Source: Thalassotalea_F euphylliae (lineage in GTDB: Bacteria; Pseudomonadota; Gammaproteobacteria; Enterobacterales; Alteromonadaceae). Taken from it: a DNA stretch of 64,000 bases. Shown here in pieces: positions 44,840 through 52,832 of this stretch. The translations under genes and the position numbers were made by a program. Every line of letters begins with the position of its first letter. Within the stretch, counting starts at the first letter, position 1. The notes under the pieces are model-generated. The model saw only the letters and a list, made by a program, of their open reading frames with translations, had not been told where the DNA came from and did no database searches. The DNA lies in assembly GCF_042682785.1 (NCBI RefSeq), contig NZ_JBHUIB010000012.1, positions 248,001 to 312,000 of the forward strand. Reading direction: 5' to 3'.

Positions 44840-45460
44840 TTAAACCCAAACGACACGTGCAGCAAGCGCCACTAAAAAGGCGCCCGTCACTTTATCAATA
44901 ATATGACTGTTGGATTTTAGCTTTTTGAGGATAGGACCTCGGGAGAGCAGAAAAGTGACCATGCAATACCATAGTGCATCTATCCCACCAACGGTTGCGG
45001 TCATAATCATTTTTTGCGTCATGGTTGCATTTGCATCAACAAACTGACTGAATAAAGCTAAAAAGAATATAGCTAACTTAGGGTTTAAAAACGCGATTAA
45101 AAAACCATCTCGCCAGCCATTAACCTTTTTTACTTCAACTGACTTATCTTCCTCATCACTCAAATTAAGCTGTTGTTTTTTGCTCATCAAGGCATTGATA
45201 CCTAAGTAAAGCAAGAAGGCTGCACCAGCATATTGAATCACTGAAAATAGGGTAGGTGACTGAACGAGGATAATGCCTATACCTGTTGTTGTTATTGCCG
45301 CATATAGCGCAACACCAATACCATGACTTATTGCGCTGGCATAACCAGCAGGCGCACCACCTGCTAACGTGTTTTTTACCACGAGTGCTAAACTAGGGCC
45401 TGGAGAAAGTGCGCCCATAATACAAATGGCGACAAGCGAGAGCCATAAATGCAGTTCCAT
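44840..45460 (-). CDS. LysE/RhtB family amino-acid exporter
   Basis: A 206-residue membrane protein with five or six helices and the LysE/RhtB N-terminal mark MGALSPGPSLALVVKNTLAGG. Members export amino acids such as homoserine, threonine, leucine or lysine. FLIAFLNPKLAIFFLALF is the second conserved segment. The start codon overlaps the stop of the DNA ligase gene by one base, so the pair is co-translated although their jobs have no obvious link. Confidence 0.9.
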   Translation of the reverse strand: MELHLWLSLVAICIMGALSPGPSLALVVKNTLAGGAPAGYASAISHGIGVALYAAITTTGIGIILVQSPTLFSVIQYAGAAFLLYLGINALMSKKQQLNLSDEEDKSVEVKKVNGWRDGFLIAFLNPKLAIFFLALFSQFVDANATMTQKMIMTATVGGIDALWYCMVTFLLSRGPILKKLKSNSHIIDKVTGAFLVALAARVVWV

Positions 45461-46323
45461 TAATCTACCTTTGCTAAATGCCTGATACGAAGAAAACTGG
45501 CAAATCTTGGCACACCTTTGGATGTTTTACCACTGTATTTATAGGTGATGATACTACCTATTGGAGGCGGATTTATGCGTTCGTTGTCGTTAAAACCACT
45601 GCCAATTTTAAAGGTATAGCCATCACTGTTCTGTACCACAAGAGCCCCCATCTTATCGGTATATTTCCCCTTTCCTGGTAGATGCGCAATGACCTGTGCT
45701 TCAGCATCAAAAAATGGCTTTAGCTTCACAATATTGTTTGTGCGGCCGACCTCGTAAAGCGCATTTGCTTTGTGAAGCATAAGACCTTCACCGCCTGCCT
45801 CTACAGTGGCTAATAACCAAGAATCAAGGAGTGCGTTGTCTTTGACACGGTATTGCTCAATCATCTGTAGGTGTCGATTATTCGCTTGAAGTACCGTTGC
45901 TTTCATGACGTTAATGCGTTCAGTGAAGTTTCCAGGGTGTCTAGGCACGTCGAATAACATGAACTTGATCGACTGCCATTCAAAGTCTTTCGCATACTTT
46001 TTTCGAACCACGGCAGACACTTGCTCAAATTTTCCTCGGTCGATCCATAACTCACCCTCCAAGGGGGATTTCGGCCAATCTTTAGTAAAAAATGCTGGCA
46101 AAGTGATCGTCCTGCCTCGTTTGGTATACATGGTTGTGCCATCCCAATAACCGCGTACGCCGTCTAGTTTTTCGCTGACCCAGTAGTCTCTTACGTCGAC
46201 TCCTGGTTGATATTTCTTTGCGAGTTGCAAAAATAGTGGGTTGCTATTGAGGGCAAAAGCAGTTGGCAGGTATAAGAGCAGAAAAAGTGCAGCAATTCGC
46301 GAAAGGTGTTTTGATACTTCCAT
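45460..46323 (-). CDS. Exported ATP-dependent DNA ligase (LigE-like)
   Basis: A 287-residue minimal ATP-dependent DNA ligase with an N-terminal signal peptide (about residues 1-25, ending near TAFALN). Active-site motif I is SEKLDGVRGYWDG with the nucleotide-accepting Lys; later motifs are GELWIDRG, FMLFDVP, GGEGLMLHK and VKLKPF. Only the adenylation and OB domains are present. Ligases of this type are secreted to the periplasm in Haemophilus, Neisseria and Vibrio and have been linked to DNA uptake; ATP supply there is an open puzzle. ATG 46323 is chosen for its GAGAG 6 bases upstream. Confidence 0.9.
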   Translation of the reverse strand: MEVSKHLSRIAALFLLLYLPTAFALNSNPLFLQLAKKYQPGVDVRDYWVSEKLDGVRGYWDGTTMYTKRGRTITLPAFFTKDWPKSPLEGELWIDRGKFEQVSAVVRKKYAKDFEWQSIKFMLFDVPRHPGNFTERINVMKATVLQANNRHLQMIEQYRVKDNALLDSWLLATVEAGGEGLMLHKANALYEVGRTNNIVKLKPFFDAEAQVIAHLPGKGKYTDKMGALVVQNSDGYTFKIGSGFNDNERINPPPIGSIITYKYSGKTSKGVPRFASFLRIRHLAKVD

Positions 46324-46434
46324 GATCATCTCTCTTCATAGGATTCCGTTCCTTTCTTGAAGCCTAGAACAAAAATGCATTTTATCAAGCTTGGTCTATA
46401 CTCGTTATAGTTCATTGAAAAATAAGGAAGAACG

Positions 46435-46650
46435 ATGATTAGGATGATCACAATACTCTTGGTACTGTCAACATTTTCACTGCCCTCTACAGCATACTCT
46501 GCAAAATGTAAGAGCTACAAAACAAAGCTAGAAACAATTCAGAGCAAGCAGCGACAAGGTAACTCTGTTAAACGCAGCAATAAGCTAAAAGAACAAGAAC
46601 AAAAAGCCTTTAAAAAGTGGCGAAAATGCCAACAAGGTAAATTAAAATAA
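46435..46650 (+). CDS. Small exported basic protein
   Basis: A 71-residue protein with a signal peptide (cleavage near AYSA, residue 22) and a mature part of about 49 residues rich in Lys, Gln and Ser. Two cysteines (CKSYK near the start, KCQQG near the end) could form one disulphide closing a helical hairpin. AGGAAG lies 5 bases before the ATG, so translation is likely. No family is recognised. It is divergent from the DNA ligase gene, and both have exported products. Confidence 0.6.
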   Translation: MIRMITILLVLSTFSLPSTAYSAKCKSYKTKLETIQSKQRQGNSVKRSNKLKEQEQKAFKKWRKCQQGKLK

Positions 46651-46789
46651 TACGAATACTTGGTGTTTCTGGCTAATCTACGAACGAGCTATATTTCATC
46701 TTATTGAAAAATAATGAAAAAATCACTGGTCTTTATTTTGCTTAGTTAAAGCTAATTAACGATAAATTTGAGTAAAAAAGGATAGTGTG

Positions 46790-47020
46790 ATGACTGAATC
46801 AGCAAAGAAGGTAGCGATTACAGTAGTTGGGGGATGTCTCGCGTTTATTGGCCTAATATTCGTCATTATACCTGGACCTGCGTTTTTGTTTTTGCCTGTA
46901 GGGCTCGCTATTTTGAGTCTAGAATACCCGCTAGCGAAACAGTGGTTGAAAAAGTGCCAACGATGGATGCGACAAGGTGCAGAGCAGATGGATAGATTTG
47001 TGGCAAAGTGTCGAAAGTAA
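46790..47020 (+). CDS. PGPGW-type small membrane protein
   Basis: A 76-residue protein with two membrane helices (about 8-30 and 32-48) around PGPAFLFLPVGLAILSLEYPLAKQW, the signature of the PGPGW putative transmembrane family (here PGPAF). A basic amphipathic C-terminus follows (KKCQRWMRQGAEQ). ATG 46790 is preferred to the GTG one codon earlier, with AAGGA about 7 bases upstream. The family has no established function. Confidence 0.72.
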   Translation: MTESAKKVAITVVGGCLAFIGLIFVIIPGPAFLFLPVGLAILSLEYPLAKQWLKKCQRWMRQGAEQMDRFVAKCRK

Positions 47021-47122
47021 AGCAAGTTTGAGCATCCGTGTGCTGGCTGTATGATGTTTTCCTTGAACATCAATGCTTTTATGCGTCCATGCATCCGCAG
47101 CATACCGTTCACCCTGAACATA

Positions 47123-47150
47123 AAAAAGCCGCAATTAAGCGGCATTTTTT
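47123..47150. terminator. Bidirectional terminator
   Basis: GCCGC and GCGGC pair around AATTAA, with A6 before and T6 after. It lies between the PGPGW gene and the convergent DUF3581 gene. Confidence 0.85.
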
Positions 47151-47179
47151 ATAGTTTCATGAAAGGAAACTTGGAAAGA

Positions 47180-47893
47180 TTATGCTGCTTTGTGGTAGCT
47201 AGCTTTCATCGCAATATAGTCTTCTGATATCTTGCTTATGGTTTCACCACAGTATGGACGTAAGCCACTCAATACCATGTGTTTTTCACCTTGACCAATC
47301 TGTTTGCCGTTACTGAATAGGTTGAATCGAAGGCAGGCGTTGCCTCGTTTTCCGTCAATGCTGAGTGTTGTTTCTGCAAGTTCTAGTGACACATCAGTTA
47401 CCGATAAATCGTCTAACGTCAGTGCCATGCTTTCGTACATGATCATTGGTCGTGCAGGGTTGATCATCACGTCATTCTTCGCCATTAAATCACATAGAAT
47501 GTGCGGGAATGTGTGGCCAGAAAAGCCAACGTAAGCGCGAATTAATGATTCGATAAGTGTCGATGATGTGCTTTGTTCACCTGATGCTGAAACGGACATG
47601 TATGTTTTTTCTTTGTCGTCGCAAATGTCTGCATCAGCGTCTAGATTGCCTGGAAAGTGCAATGCAATACCATCAGTGACCATGCCAGAGAAGGTGAAAC
47701 GCATGTTTTGGCTAATACCTGCAGTAGCTAGTGTGGTAGCGAATAAGAGGTCGCCCGGTACGCAAAAACGTTTAGCGTCTTCGTCATGTAATGGGTTGAA
47801 GTCGTCAGCGACTTGCTTAGCAAATTCACTCGCTTGTTTGCGGGTGTATGAAATTTTGCCGTCAGCAAGGTTAAAGAACTTTTCTACAAACAT
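47180..47893 (-). CDS. DUF3581 family protein
   Basis: A 237-residue soluble protein of DUF3581, a family largely confined to gammaproteobacteria. Near the N-terminus DFNPLHDEDAKRFCVPGDLLFA resembles the catalytic D-x4-H stretch of MaoC-like hotdog hydratases, which suggests a hotdog fold and perhaps a CoA or lipid substrate; that is inference. The start MFVEKFFN at 47893 matches the family's usual beginning; a longer frame to 47929 is likely not used. It is a single gene with a shared terminator. Confidence 0.82.
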   Translation of the reverse strand: MFVEKFFNLADGKISYTRKQASEFAKQVADDFNPLHDEDAKRFCVPGDLLFATTLATAGISQNMRFTFSGMVTDGIALHFPGNLDADADICDDKEKTYMSVSASGEQSTSSTLIESLIRAYVGFSGHTFPHILCDLMAKNDVMINPARPMIMYESMALTLDDLSVTDVSLELAETTLSIDGKRGNACLRFNLFSNGKQIGQGEKHMVLSGLRPYCGETISKISEDYIAMKASYHKAA

Positions 47894-48014
47894 GGGTTGG
47901 TCACATTTACTACTAAAAAACCGGCGCATTCTATCAGGTGTTACTCGTTAAAGCTAAGAGCAATTAACTGGGCAGACCAGTAAAAACAAGGGTTCTAGCG
48001 AACAGTTGTGCAAT

Positions 48015-48293
48015 TTACTTGAGAATGTTGCTGTTGAAATTATCAACAAGTTTTTCTTTTTTGTATTTCGGTAATTGCTTGAGTGTGTATTCTCGTTGGC
48101 AAGCGGAAGATCGGTCTGGGTGCTTTTCCGCGTATGCTAGTGATACAGGTCGCCTTACACGTGTGTACTTAGCACCACGTTTATTACATTGGTTATGTTC
48201 GTGAATTCTTCGTGATAATTCTGTTGTCACGCCGCAATACAAGCTATTATCGGCACACCGCAGTAGGTACACAAACCAATCTTGGCTAGTCAA
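48015..48293 (-). CDS. GIY-YIG nuclease family protein (UPF0213/YhbQ-like)
   Basis: A 92-residue single-domain protein. The GIY-YIG core is VYLLRCADNSLYCGVT, followed by the conserved Arg (RRIHEHN) and a Glu further on (SACQREYTLK). Size and motifs match the UPF0213/YhbQ group, for which RNA or DNA nicking activity has been proposed. It is divergent from arfB with only 25 bases between starts, so the two share a control region. Confidence 0.88.
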   Translation of the reverse strand: MTSQDWFVYLLRCADNSLYCGVTTELSRRIHEHNQCNKRGAKYTRVRRPVSLAYAEKHPDRSSACQREYTLKQLPKYKKEKLVDNFNSNILK

Positions 48294-48318
48294 TATTTAA
48301 CAATAAAGGTGATAAGTG

Positions 48319-48744
48319 ATGGCAGAGAATAGTATTGTAATCAATGCCAATTGTCACCTTTACTATCGTGATATTGAGTTCTCGGCAATTCGGGCCCAAG
48401 GCGCTGGCGGACAACATGTTAATAAGGTATCAACAGCGATACATTTGCGATTCAACATTTGGGCGTCCTCCTTGCCTGGTGCCTACAAAGTGCAATTGGC
48501 TAAATTTGCTGACCATCGAATAACAGATGACGGAATCATTGTCATTAAGGCTCAGAGCAGTCGCAGCCAAGACAGAAATAAACAAGAAGCAATTGATAAG
48601 CTTGTTGAGTTGATAAAGTTAGCGACTAAAAAACAAAAACGGCGCATTGCCACTAGGCCGACTAAAGCCTCAGTAAAACGCAGATTAACGAGTAAAAAAA
48701 CGCGCAGCCAAGTGAAAGAAACACGAAAAAAAGTACAGTTTTAG
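48319..48744 (+). CDS. arfB: Alternative ribosome-rescue peptidyl-tRNA hydrolase ArfB
   Basis: A 141-residue release-factor homologue that frees ribosomes stalled on messages without a stop codon. The catalytic GGQ sits in RAQGAGGQHVNKVSTAIHLRF, and the C-terminus is the basic tail (TKKQKRRIATRPTKASVKRR) that enters the empty mRNA channel. Length matches E. coli ArfB (YaeJ). ATG 48319 has AAAGGTG 7 bases upstream. The DUF2797 gene starts 9 bases after its stop, so they are co-transcribed. Confidence 0.93.
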   Translation: MAENSIVINANCHLYYRDIEFSAIRAQGAGGQHVNKVSTAIHLRFNIWASSLPGAYKVQLAKFADHRITDDGIIVIKAQSSRSQDRNKQEAIDKLVELIKLATKKQKRRIATRPTKASVKRRLTSKKTRSQVKETRKKVQF

Positions 48745-48753
48745 GTAATAGGT

Positions 48754-49587
48754 ATGACAATAACTGAAATAGGCCCTCTACAAAAACTTATCGGTGAGCG
48801 AAAGGAAACTGGAGACATAGAGTACATTCTGCCCATTGGCGAACAACGTATTCCACTGGCACCACTTTTGGGTAAAGAGCTTACGTTAATTTATCACCAA
48901 GAGATTCGCTGCAAGCATTGTGATAGAAAAACTAAAAAAAGCTATTCACAAGGCTACTGCTTTCCGTGTATGCAAAAGTTAGCGCAATGTGACATGTGTA
49001 TTATGAAGCCTGAGACGTGTCATTTTGACAAAGGCACTTGTCGCGAACCTGAGTGGGGTGAGACAAACTGCATGATACCTCACTACGTTTATTTGGCTAA
49101 TACCTCTGGCTTGAAGGTGGGTATTACACGTCACACACAAATCCCAACACGTTGGATTGATCAGGGAGCCACACAAGCATTGCCAATTTTTAAAGTCAGC
49201 ACTCGTTTGCAATCGGGCTTAGTTGAAACGGCTTTGGCTGACTTTATTGCAGATAAAACGAACTGGCGCGCCATGCTTAAAGGTGATGCCGAACCTATTG
49301 ATTTAAAACAGAAGGCTCAAGAACTGATCCCACAGATTAGTGCGCGGTTACAAGATATTCGCTTGAGGTTCGGTGAAGATGCGGTTGAGCAACTCGATGA
49401 GCCTGTGGTAGATTTGCGTTACCCTGTTGAGCAGTATTTGAATAAAATCAGCTCCTTTAATTTTGACAAGCAACCGATTATTACGGACACCTTACTTGGC
49501 ATTAAAGGGCAGTATTTAATTTTCAGTACAGGTGTTATTAATATGAGGAAGTTTACCTCGTACCATATAAGTGCAGAATTTAATTAA
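48754..49587 (+). CDS. DUF2797 family zinc-binding protein
   Basis: A 277-residue protein of DUF2797. Residues about 52-103 hold a cysteine-rich, probably zinc-binding region (CKHCDRK, CFPCMQ, CDMC, CHFDKGTC). It is followed by HYVYLANTSGLKVGITR and PTRWIDQGA, which resembles a GIY-YIG core (VYLxxx...KVGIT). Function is unknown. Its position 9 bases after arfB, in an operon facing a GIY-YIG gene, hints at a role in RNA or ribosome quality control; that is speculative. Confidence 0.82.
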   Translation: MTITEIGPLQKLIGERKETGDIEYILPIGEQRIPLAPLLGKELTLIYHQEIRCKHCDRKTKKSYSQGYCFPCMQKLAQCDMCIMKPETCHFDKGTCREPEWGETNCMIPHYVYLANTSGLKVGITRHTQIPTRWIDQGATQALPIFKVSTRLQSGLVETALADFIADKTNWRAMLKGDAEPIDLKQKAQELIPQISARLQDIRLRFGEDAVEQLDEPVVDLRYPVEQYLNKISSFNFDKQPIITDTLLGIKGQYLIFSTGVINMRKFTSYHISAEFN

Positions 49588-49743
49588 AAAATTCCTGTTT
49601 TAAAATGATTGCTACTATACTAGTTAGCATCATCTAGACACGACTGTTGTGATTAGCAAATGCAGGAGTGGAGAGGCAAACGGGACGCTTGAATCTTCAC
49701 TGCCAGCACCAGCTAACGTCAATACTATTATTAGGAAACTCGT

Positions 49744-50589
49744 ATGAAAGCGGTGGAATACGCAGAGAAAGCGAATGAAATTTTTGTCTTGTCAGATTCA
49801 TTTATTCGCATTAAAGAATTAATTGATGATGAAACATCAACAATTGATGACATTGCAGAAGTTATCCTGATTGATCCTGCGCTATCGGCAACCATCCTTA
49901 AATTAGCCAACAGTTCATTTTTTAATTATCCGGGCAAAATTGACACGATTTCAAAAGCTGTTTTAGTGCTAGGGATCACTGAAGTCTATAACCTGGTGAT
50001 TGCTTACTTCACAACAGATGCGTTTAAGTCGTTAGATGCCGACGCTAAATTTTTAGAAGAGTATTGGGAGTGCAGTGTTGACTGTGCTTTGCTGATTAAA
50101 TACCTCGGTGAGGCGTTAAAAGTTCCACATGCTGAACGCTTATTTATTCTCGGTTTGTTACATAACTTGGGTGAACTAGTCGTTAAGCAGTTTATGCCAG
50201 ATTCTATCGACGGCTGTTATGGAAAAACTCTCGATGTGCCGCCGTGGGAGTTACAACGAGAAACGCTAGATTTTACATTTGGTGAATGTACAGCTGAGTT
50301 GTTAAAACTTTGGCAATTACCGTATTCGTTAATCGAACCTATCCGTTATCAAGACGAACAAAATATAGGTGAGCTGTCGGTTGAGACGCAATTGTTGTAC
50401 GCTGCTAAACGCATAATGCTGCATACAAGCCGCTATGACCGTGAAGCACTAGACAAAATATTATCAGCAGAAGATATAGAGACGATTGGTTTAGATAAAG
50501 ATGTGATTCGAAGCGCAATTAACTACACCGACATGGAGCGCTTAGGCGTTTTATCTGTATTGAAACCAAGCTCATTGATGATTTATTAA
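49744..50589 (+). CDS. HDOD domain protein (second of two paralogues)
   Basis: A 281-residue HDOD protein resembling the one at 41202-42050 end to end. Conserved parts include LIDPALSATILKLANSSFFNYPG, ISKAVLVLGITEVYNLV, ILGLLHNLGELVV and TAELLKLWQLP. The sequences have diverged considerably, mainly in the middle, so they probably answer different inputs. AGGAAA precedes the ATG by about 6 bases. It is monocistronic and ended by a terminator at 50613-50638. Confidence 0.88.
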   Translation: MKAVEYAEKANEIFVLSDSFIRIKELIDDETSTIDDIAEVILIDPALSATILKLANSSFFNYPGKIDTISKAVLVLGITEVYNLVIAYFTTDAFKSLDADAKFLEEYWECSVDCALLIKYLGEALKVPHAERLFILGLLHNLGELVVKQFMPDSIDGCYGKTLDVPPWELQRETLDFTFGECTAELLKLWQLPYSLIEPIRYQDEQNIGELSVETQLLYAAKRIMLHTSRYDREALDKILSAEDIETIGLDKDVIRSAINYTDMERLGVLSVLKPSSLMIY

Positions 50590-50612
50590 GAGCAGATGAT
50601 GCATTGAGTAGA

Positions 50613-50638
50613 AAGCCGACATTGATGTCGGCTTTTTT
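50613..50638 (+). terminator. Terminator of the second HDOD gene
   Basis: AAGCCGACAT and ATGTCGGCTT pair around TG, followed by T-run. Confidence 0.9.
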
Positions 50639-50690
50639 GTGGCTGTTGTAACGTAAATGTCGCTTTTTACTGTTGCCAATGTATCCCTTG

Positions 50691-51713
50691 CTATGAAAAC
50701 TTAATTTTCTGCAGCAACGGATGATAAATAATGGTGGCGATGACGATGTATCCACAGGCAATCGCTAATTGAATAATCCTAGTGTAGAACTTTGTATCTA
50801 CATCACTTTCACTCAAACTTGCGGTAGCGATTAAGATAAATACCGTGGTCAGCGCCATTCCTGCTAGCGGAGCAAGTTTATGTTCGGTGCAAATATAGTG
50901 TGCTAGAGACATGGTTAAAAGTGCGCTCATTAACACTAAGAACTCCACTTTTGGTACAGCGATAAGCAGCAAGTATAAGCATATCGCAATAACACCACCT
51001 AAAGTATTTCCCAGCAGTATGCCTGCGCTGCCTTTAATGCCCGATGTGACATCTGGACTCAGTGCTAAAATGGCAATGAACATCAAGATAATCATTGAAC
51101 TGTTTAGGTCGAAGAAGAAGAAAAAGCATAATGCAGGCAACACTATCAAGGTGCTCAAAGCAGCCATTCGCGCGCGTACAACCTTAGGTGCAAGCGCAAT
51201 TTTGGCTTTCAATGGAAGCTCTCGATTTTGTGGATCCGGAATTAACTGATACATGACAAAGGCAATAAAAACACTGCCTACACACGAAAACAAAAAGCCG
51301 TTGATAAAAGACTTTGCAAGTTCGTCATGAACAATAGTTAGCATTGGTATAACGATAAGCGCGATCAATGTCATCAACACCGCTAACTCATTGCCACCTG
51401 ATTGGTTCCAGTAACATAACCAGAAAATCAAGACTGTCATCACCAAAATAAACACTACCGGATAAGGCAAGAAAAGCTTGGTGACGACAATACCGGTAAA
51501 AAATGCCATGACAATTATCACAACAATAGCTAAAGCCAACTTCAATGGTAGCGACGGTTTGGTATTGCCTAAGAATTTAGTGACTAAAATAGGAAGCAGA
51601 AATGAGAAATCCCAAGCAACGGTAAACGCCAATGCAACAGCTATCACTGTACCGATAGTAAAACGAATTGCACAGGCGTCGTATATGCTCAATGGCTTAC
51701 GCTCGGCTATCAA
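50691..51713 (-). CDS. DUF2955 membrane protein (FUSC-like efflux component)
   Basis: A 340-residue polytopic membrane protein with about ten helices in two similar halves and the DUF2955 N-terminus (ACAIRFTIGTVIAVALAF). DUF2955 genes typically follow HlyD-type adaptor genes, and the architecture resembles aromatic-acid exporters (FUSC/ArAE). The start is a TTG (51711-51713) with GAGG about 5 bases before. It is the third gene of the AI-2E/HlyD/DUF2955 operon and probably supplies the inner-membrane pump. Substrate unknown. Confidence 0.8.
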   Translation of the reverse strand: MIAERKPLSIYDACAIRFTIGTVIAVALAFTVAWDFSFLLPILVTKFLGNTKPSLPLKLALAIVVIIVMAFFTGIVVTKLFLPYPVVFILVMTVLIFWLCYWNQSGGNELAVLMTLIALIVIPMLTIVHDELAKSFINGFLFSCVGSVFIAFVMYQLIPDPQNRELPLKAKIALAPKVVRARMAALSTLIVLPALCFFFFFDLNSSMIILMFIAILALSPDVTSGIKGSAGILLGNTLGGVIAICLYLLLIAVPKVEFLVLMSALLTMSLAHYICTEHKLAPLAGMALTTVFILIATASLSESDVDTKFYTRIIQLAIACGYIVIATIIYHPLLQKIKFS

Positions 51714-51734
51714 AGTTGCCTCTAGCTTACTTTA

Positions 51735-52832
51735 TTAGTGAACATAAGACACAAGAGTTACCAGCCATATCCACACTTTCCCCAATGCGTTCATCACGAA
51801 ATTTCCGCCTGTATAGGTAATAATGTCAGCTTGACCGCCTTCGCGTCTAAACCCACGAGAGTTATCGTCAATAAATTTGATGAACACGGTAAACCGTTGT
51901 GGATCGCGCATCCAGCCTTCTGGTTCTTCTGGTTTGGATAGTTCTCCTGGTTTACTGTTATCAAAGCTAACGCCGTATCCAATACTATGTACTTCGCCTT
52001 TGAATACTGTGCCAGGTGCTGAATCTAAGGCAATATCAACCGGATTACCAACTTGCATATTACCGAGGTTATTCTCTTTGTAAGAGGCTTCAATCCAAAC
52101 ATGCTCTGTCGCAATAAAAGTCATTATTTTCTGGCCTTTGGAAGCATAGTGGCCAATATTTATTTTTGCGTAAGATACAACACCGTCGCTCGGTGCTCGC
52201 ACTTTAGTTCTTGCTAAATCAAGTTCGGCTTTGCCTAAATCAGCAAGCGCTGATTGCACTTTTGCATTGTCTTGGCCTACTTGTCCTAGTGTTTGTTGTG
52301 CTTGTACATAAGCTGCTTGGGCATTGACTACTTCGAGCTTGGCTTGTTCAACAGCGCCGCGTGTTCTATCGGCTTGAGATTTTGAAACGACGCCTTCATC
52401 TTCAATGGCAAAAATACGCTCCGCTTCAATCTGTTTGGTGTTTAAGTCAGATTTTGCTTTTTCTAAGCGTGCTTTAGCCGAAGCAACTGCAGCGGTATTA
52501 GCACCAACTTCTTGCCCGGCTAGTTCAAGTGCTGCACGAGCTTGCTCAACGGCAAGTAGATAGTCTTGGTCATCAATTTCAAACAGAATATCCCCTTGCT
52601 TGACCGGTCTATCACCCGCAACATGAAACTTTTTCACTACACCAGAGACTTCTGGCGCAATAGGAATCGTAAACGCTCTAACACGCGCCTGTTCTGTCAT
52701 TGGTGTGACTCTGTCAGCCACTACGTACCAGACAAAATAGAGCAAGGCTGCAATAAGCAGACGAATAGTAATTTTACGGGTTTTTTCTAGCTTATTGCTG
52801 TCTTCTATCGTCGTTGTGTTTTCTTCAGACAT
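51735..52832 (-). CDS. HlyD-family membrane fusion protein (EmrA-like)
   Basis: A 365-residue periplasmic adaptor. One N-terminal membrane helix (about 24-42) is followed by a lipoyl half-motif (VSGVVKKFHVAGDRPVKQGDILFEID), a long alpha-helical hairpin (about 95-195) and the second lipoyl/beta-barrel part (RAPSDGVVSYAKINIGHYASKGQK). It links an inner-membrane pump to an outer-membrane channel. Its start overlaps the stop of the AI-2E gene by 8 bases, and DUF2955 follows after 21 bases, so the three are one transcription unit. Confidence 0.9.
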   Translation of the reverse strand: MSEENTTTIEDSNKLEKTRKITIRLLIAALLYFVWYVVADRVTPMTEQARVRAFTIPIAPEVSGVVKKFHVAGDRPVKQGDILFEIDDQDYLLAVEQARAALELAGQEVGANTAAVASAKARLEKAKSDLNTKQIEAERIFAIEDEGVVSKSQADRTRGAVEQAKLEVVNAQAAYVQAQQTLGQVGQDNAKVQSALADLGKAELDLARTKVRAPSDGVVSYAKINIGHYASKGQKIMTFIATEHVWIEASYKENNLGNMQVGNPVDIALDSAPGTVFKGEVHSIGYGVSFDNSKPGELSKPEEPEGWMRDPQRFTVFIKFIDDNSRGFRREGGQADIITYTGGNFVMNALGKVWIWLVTLVSYVH

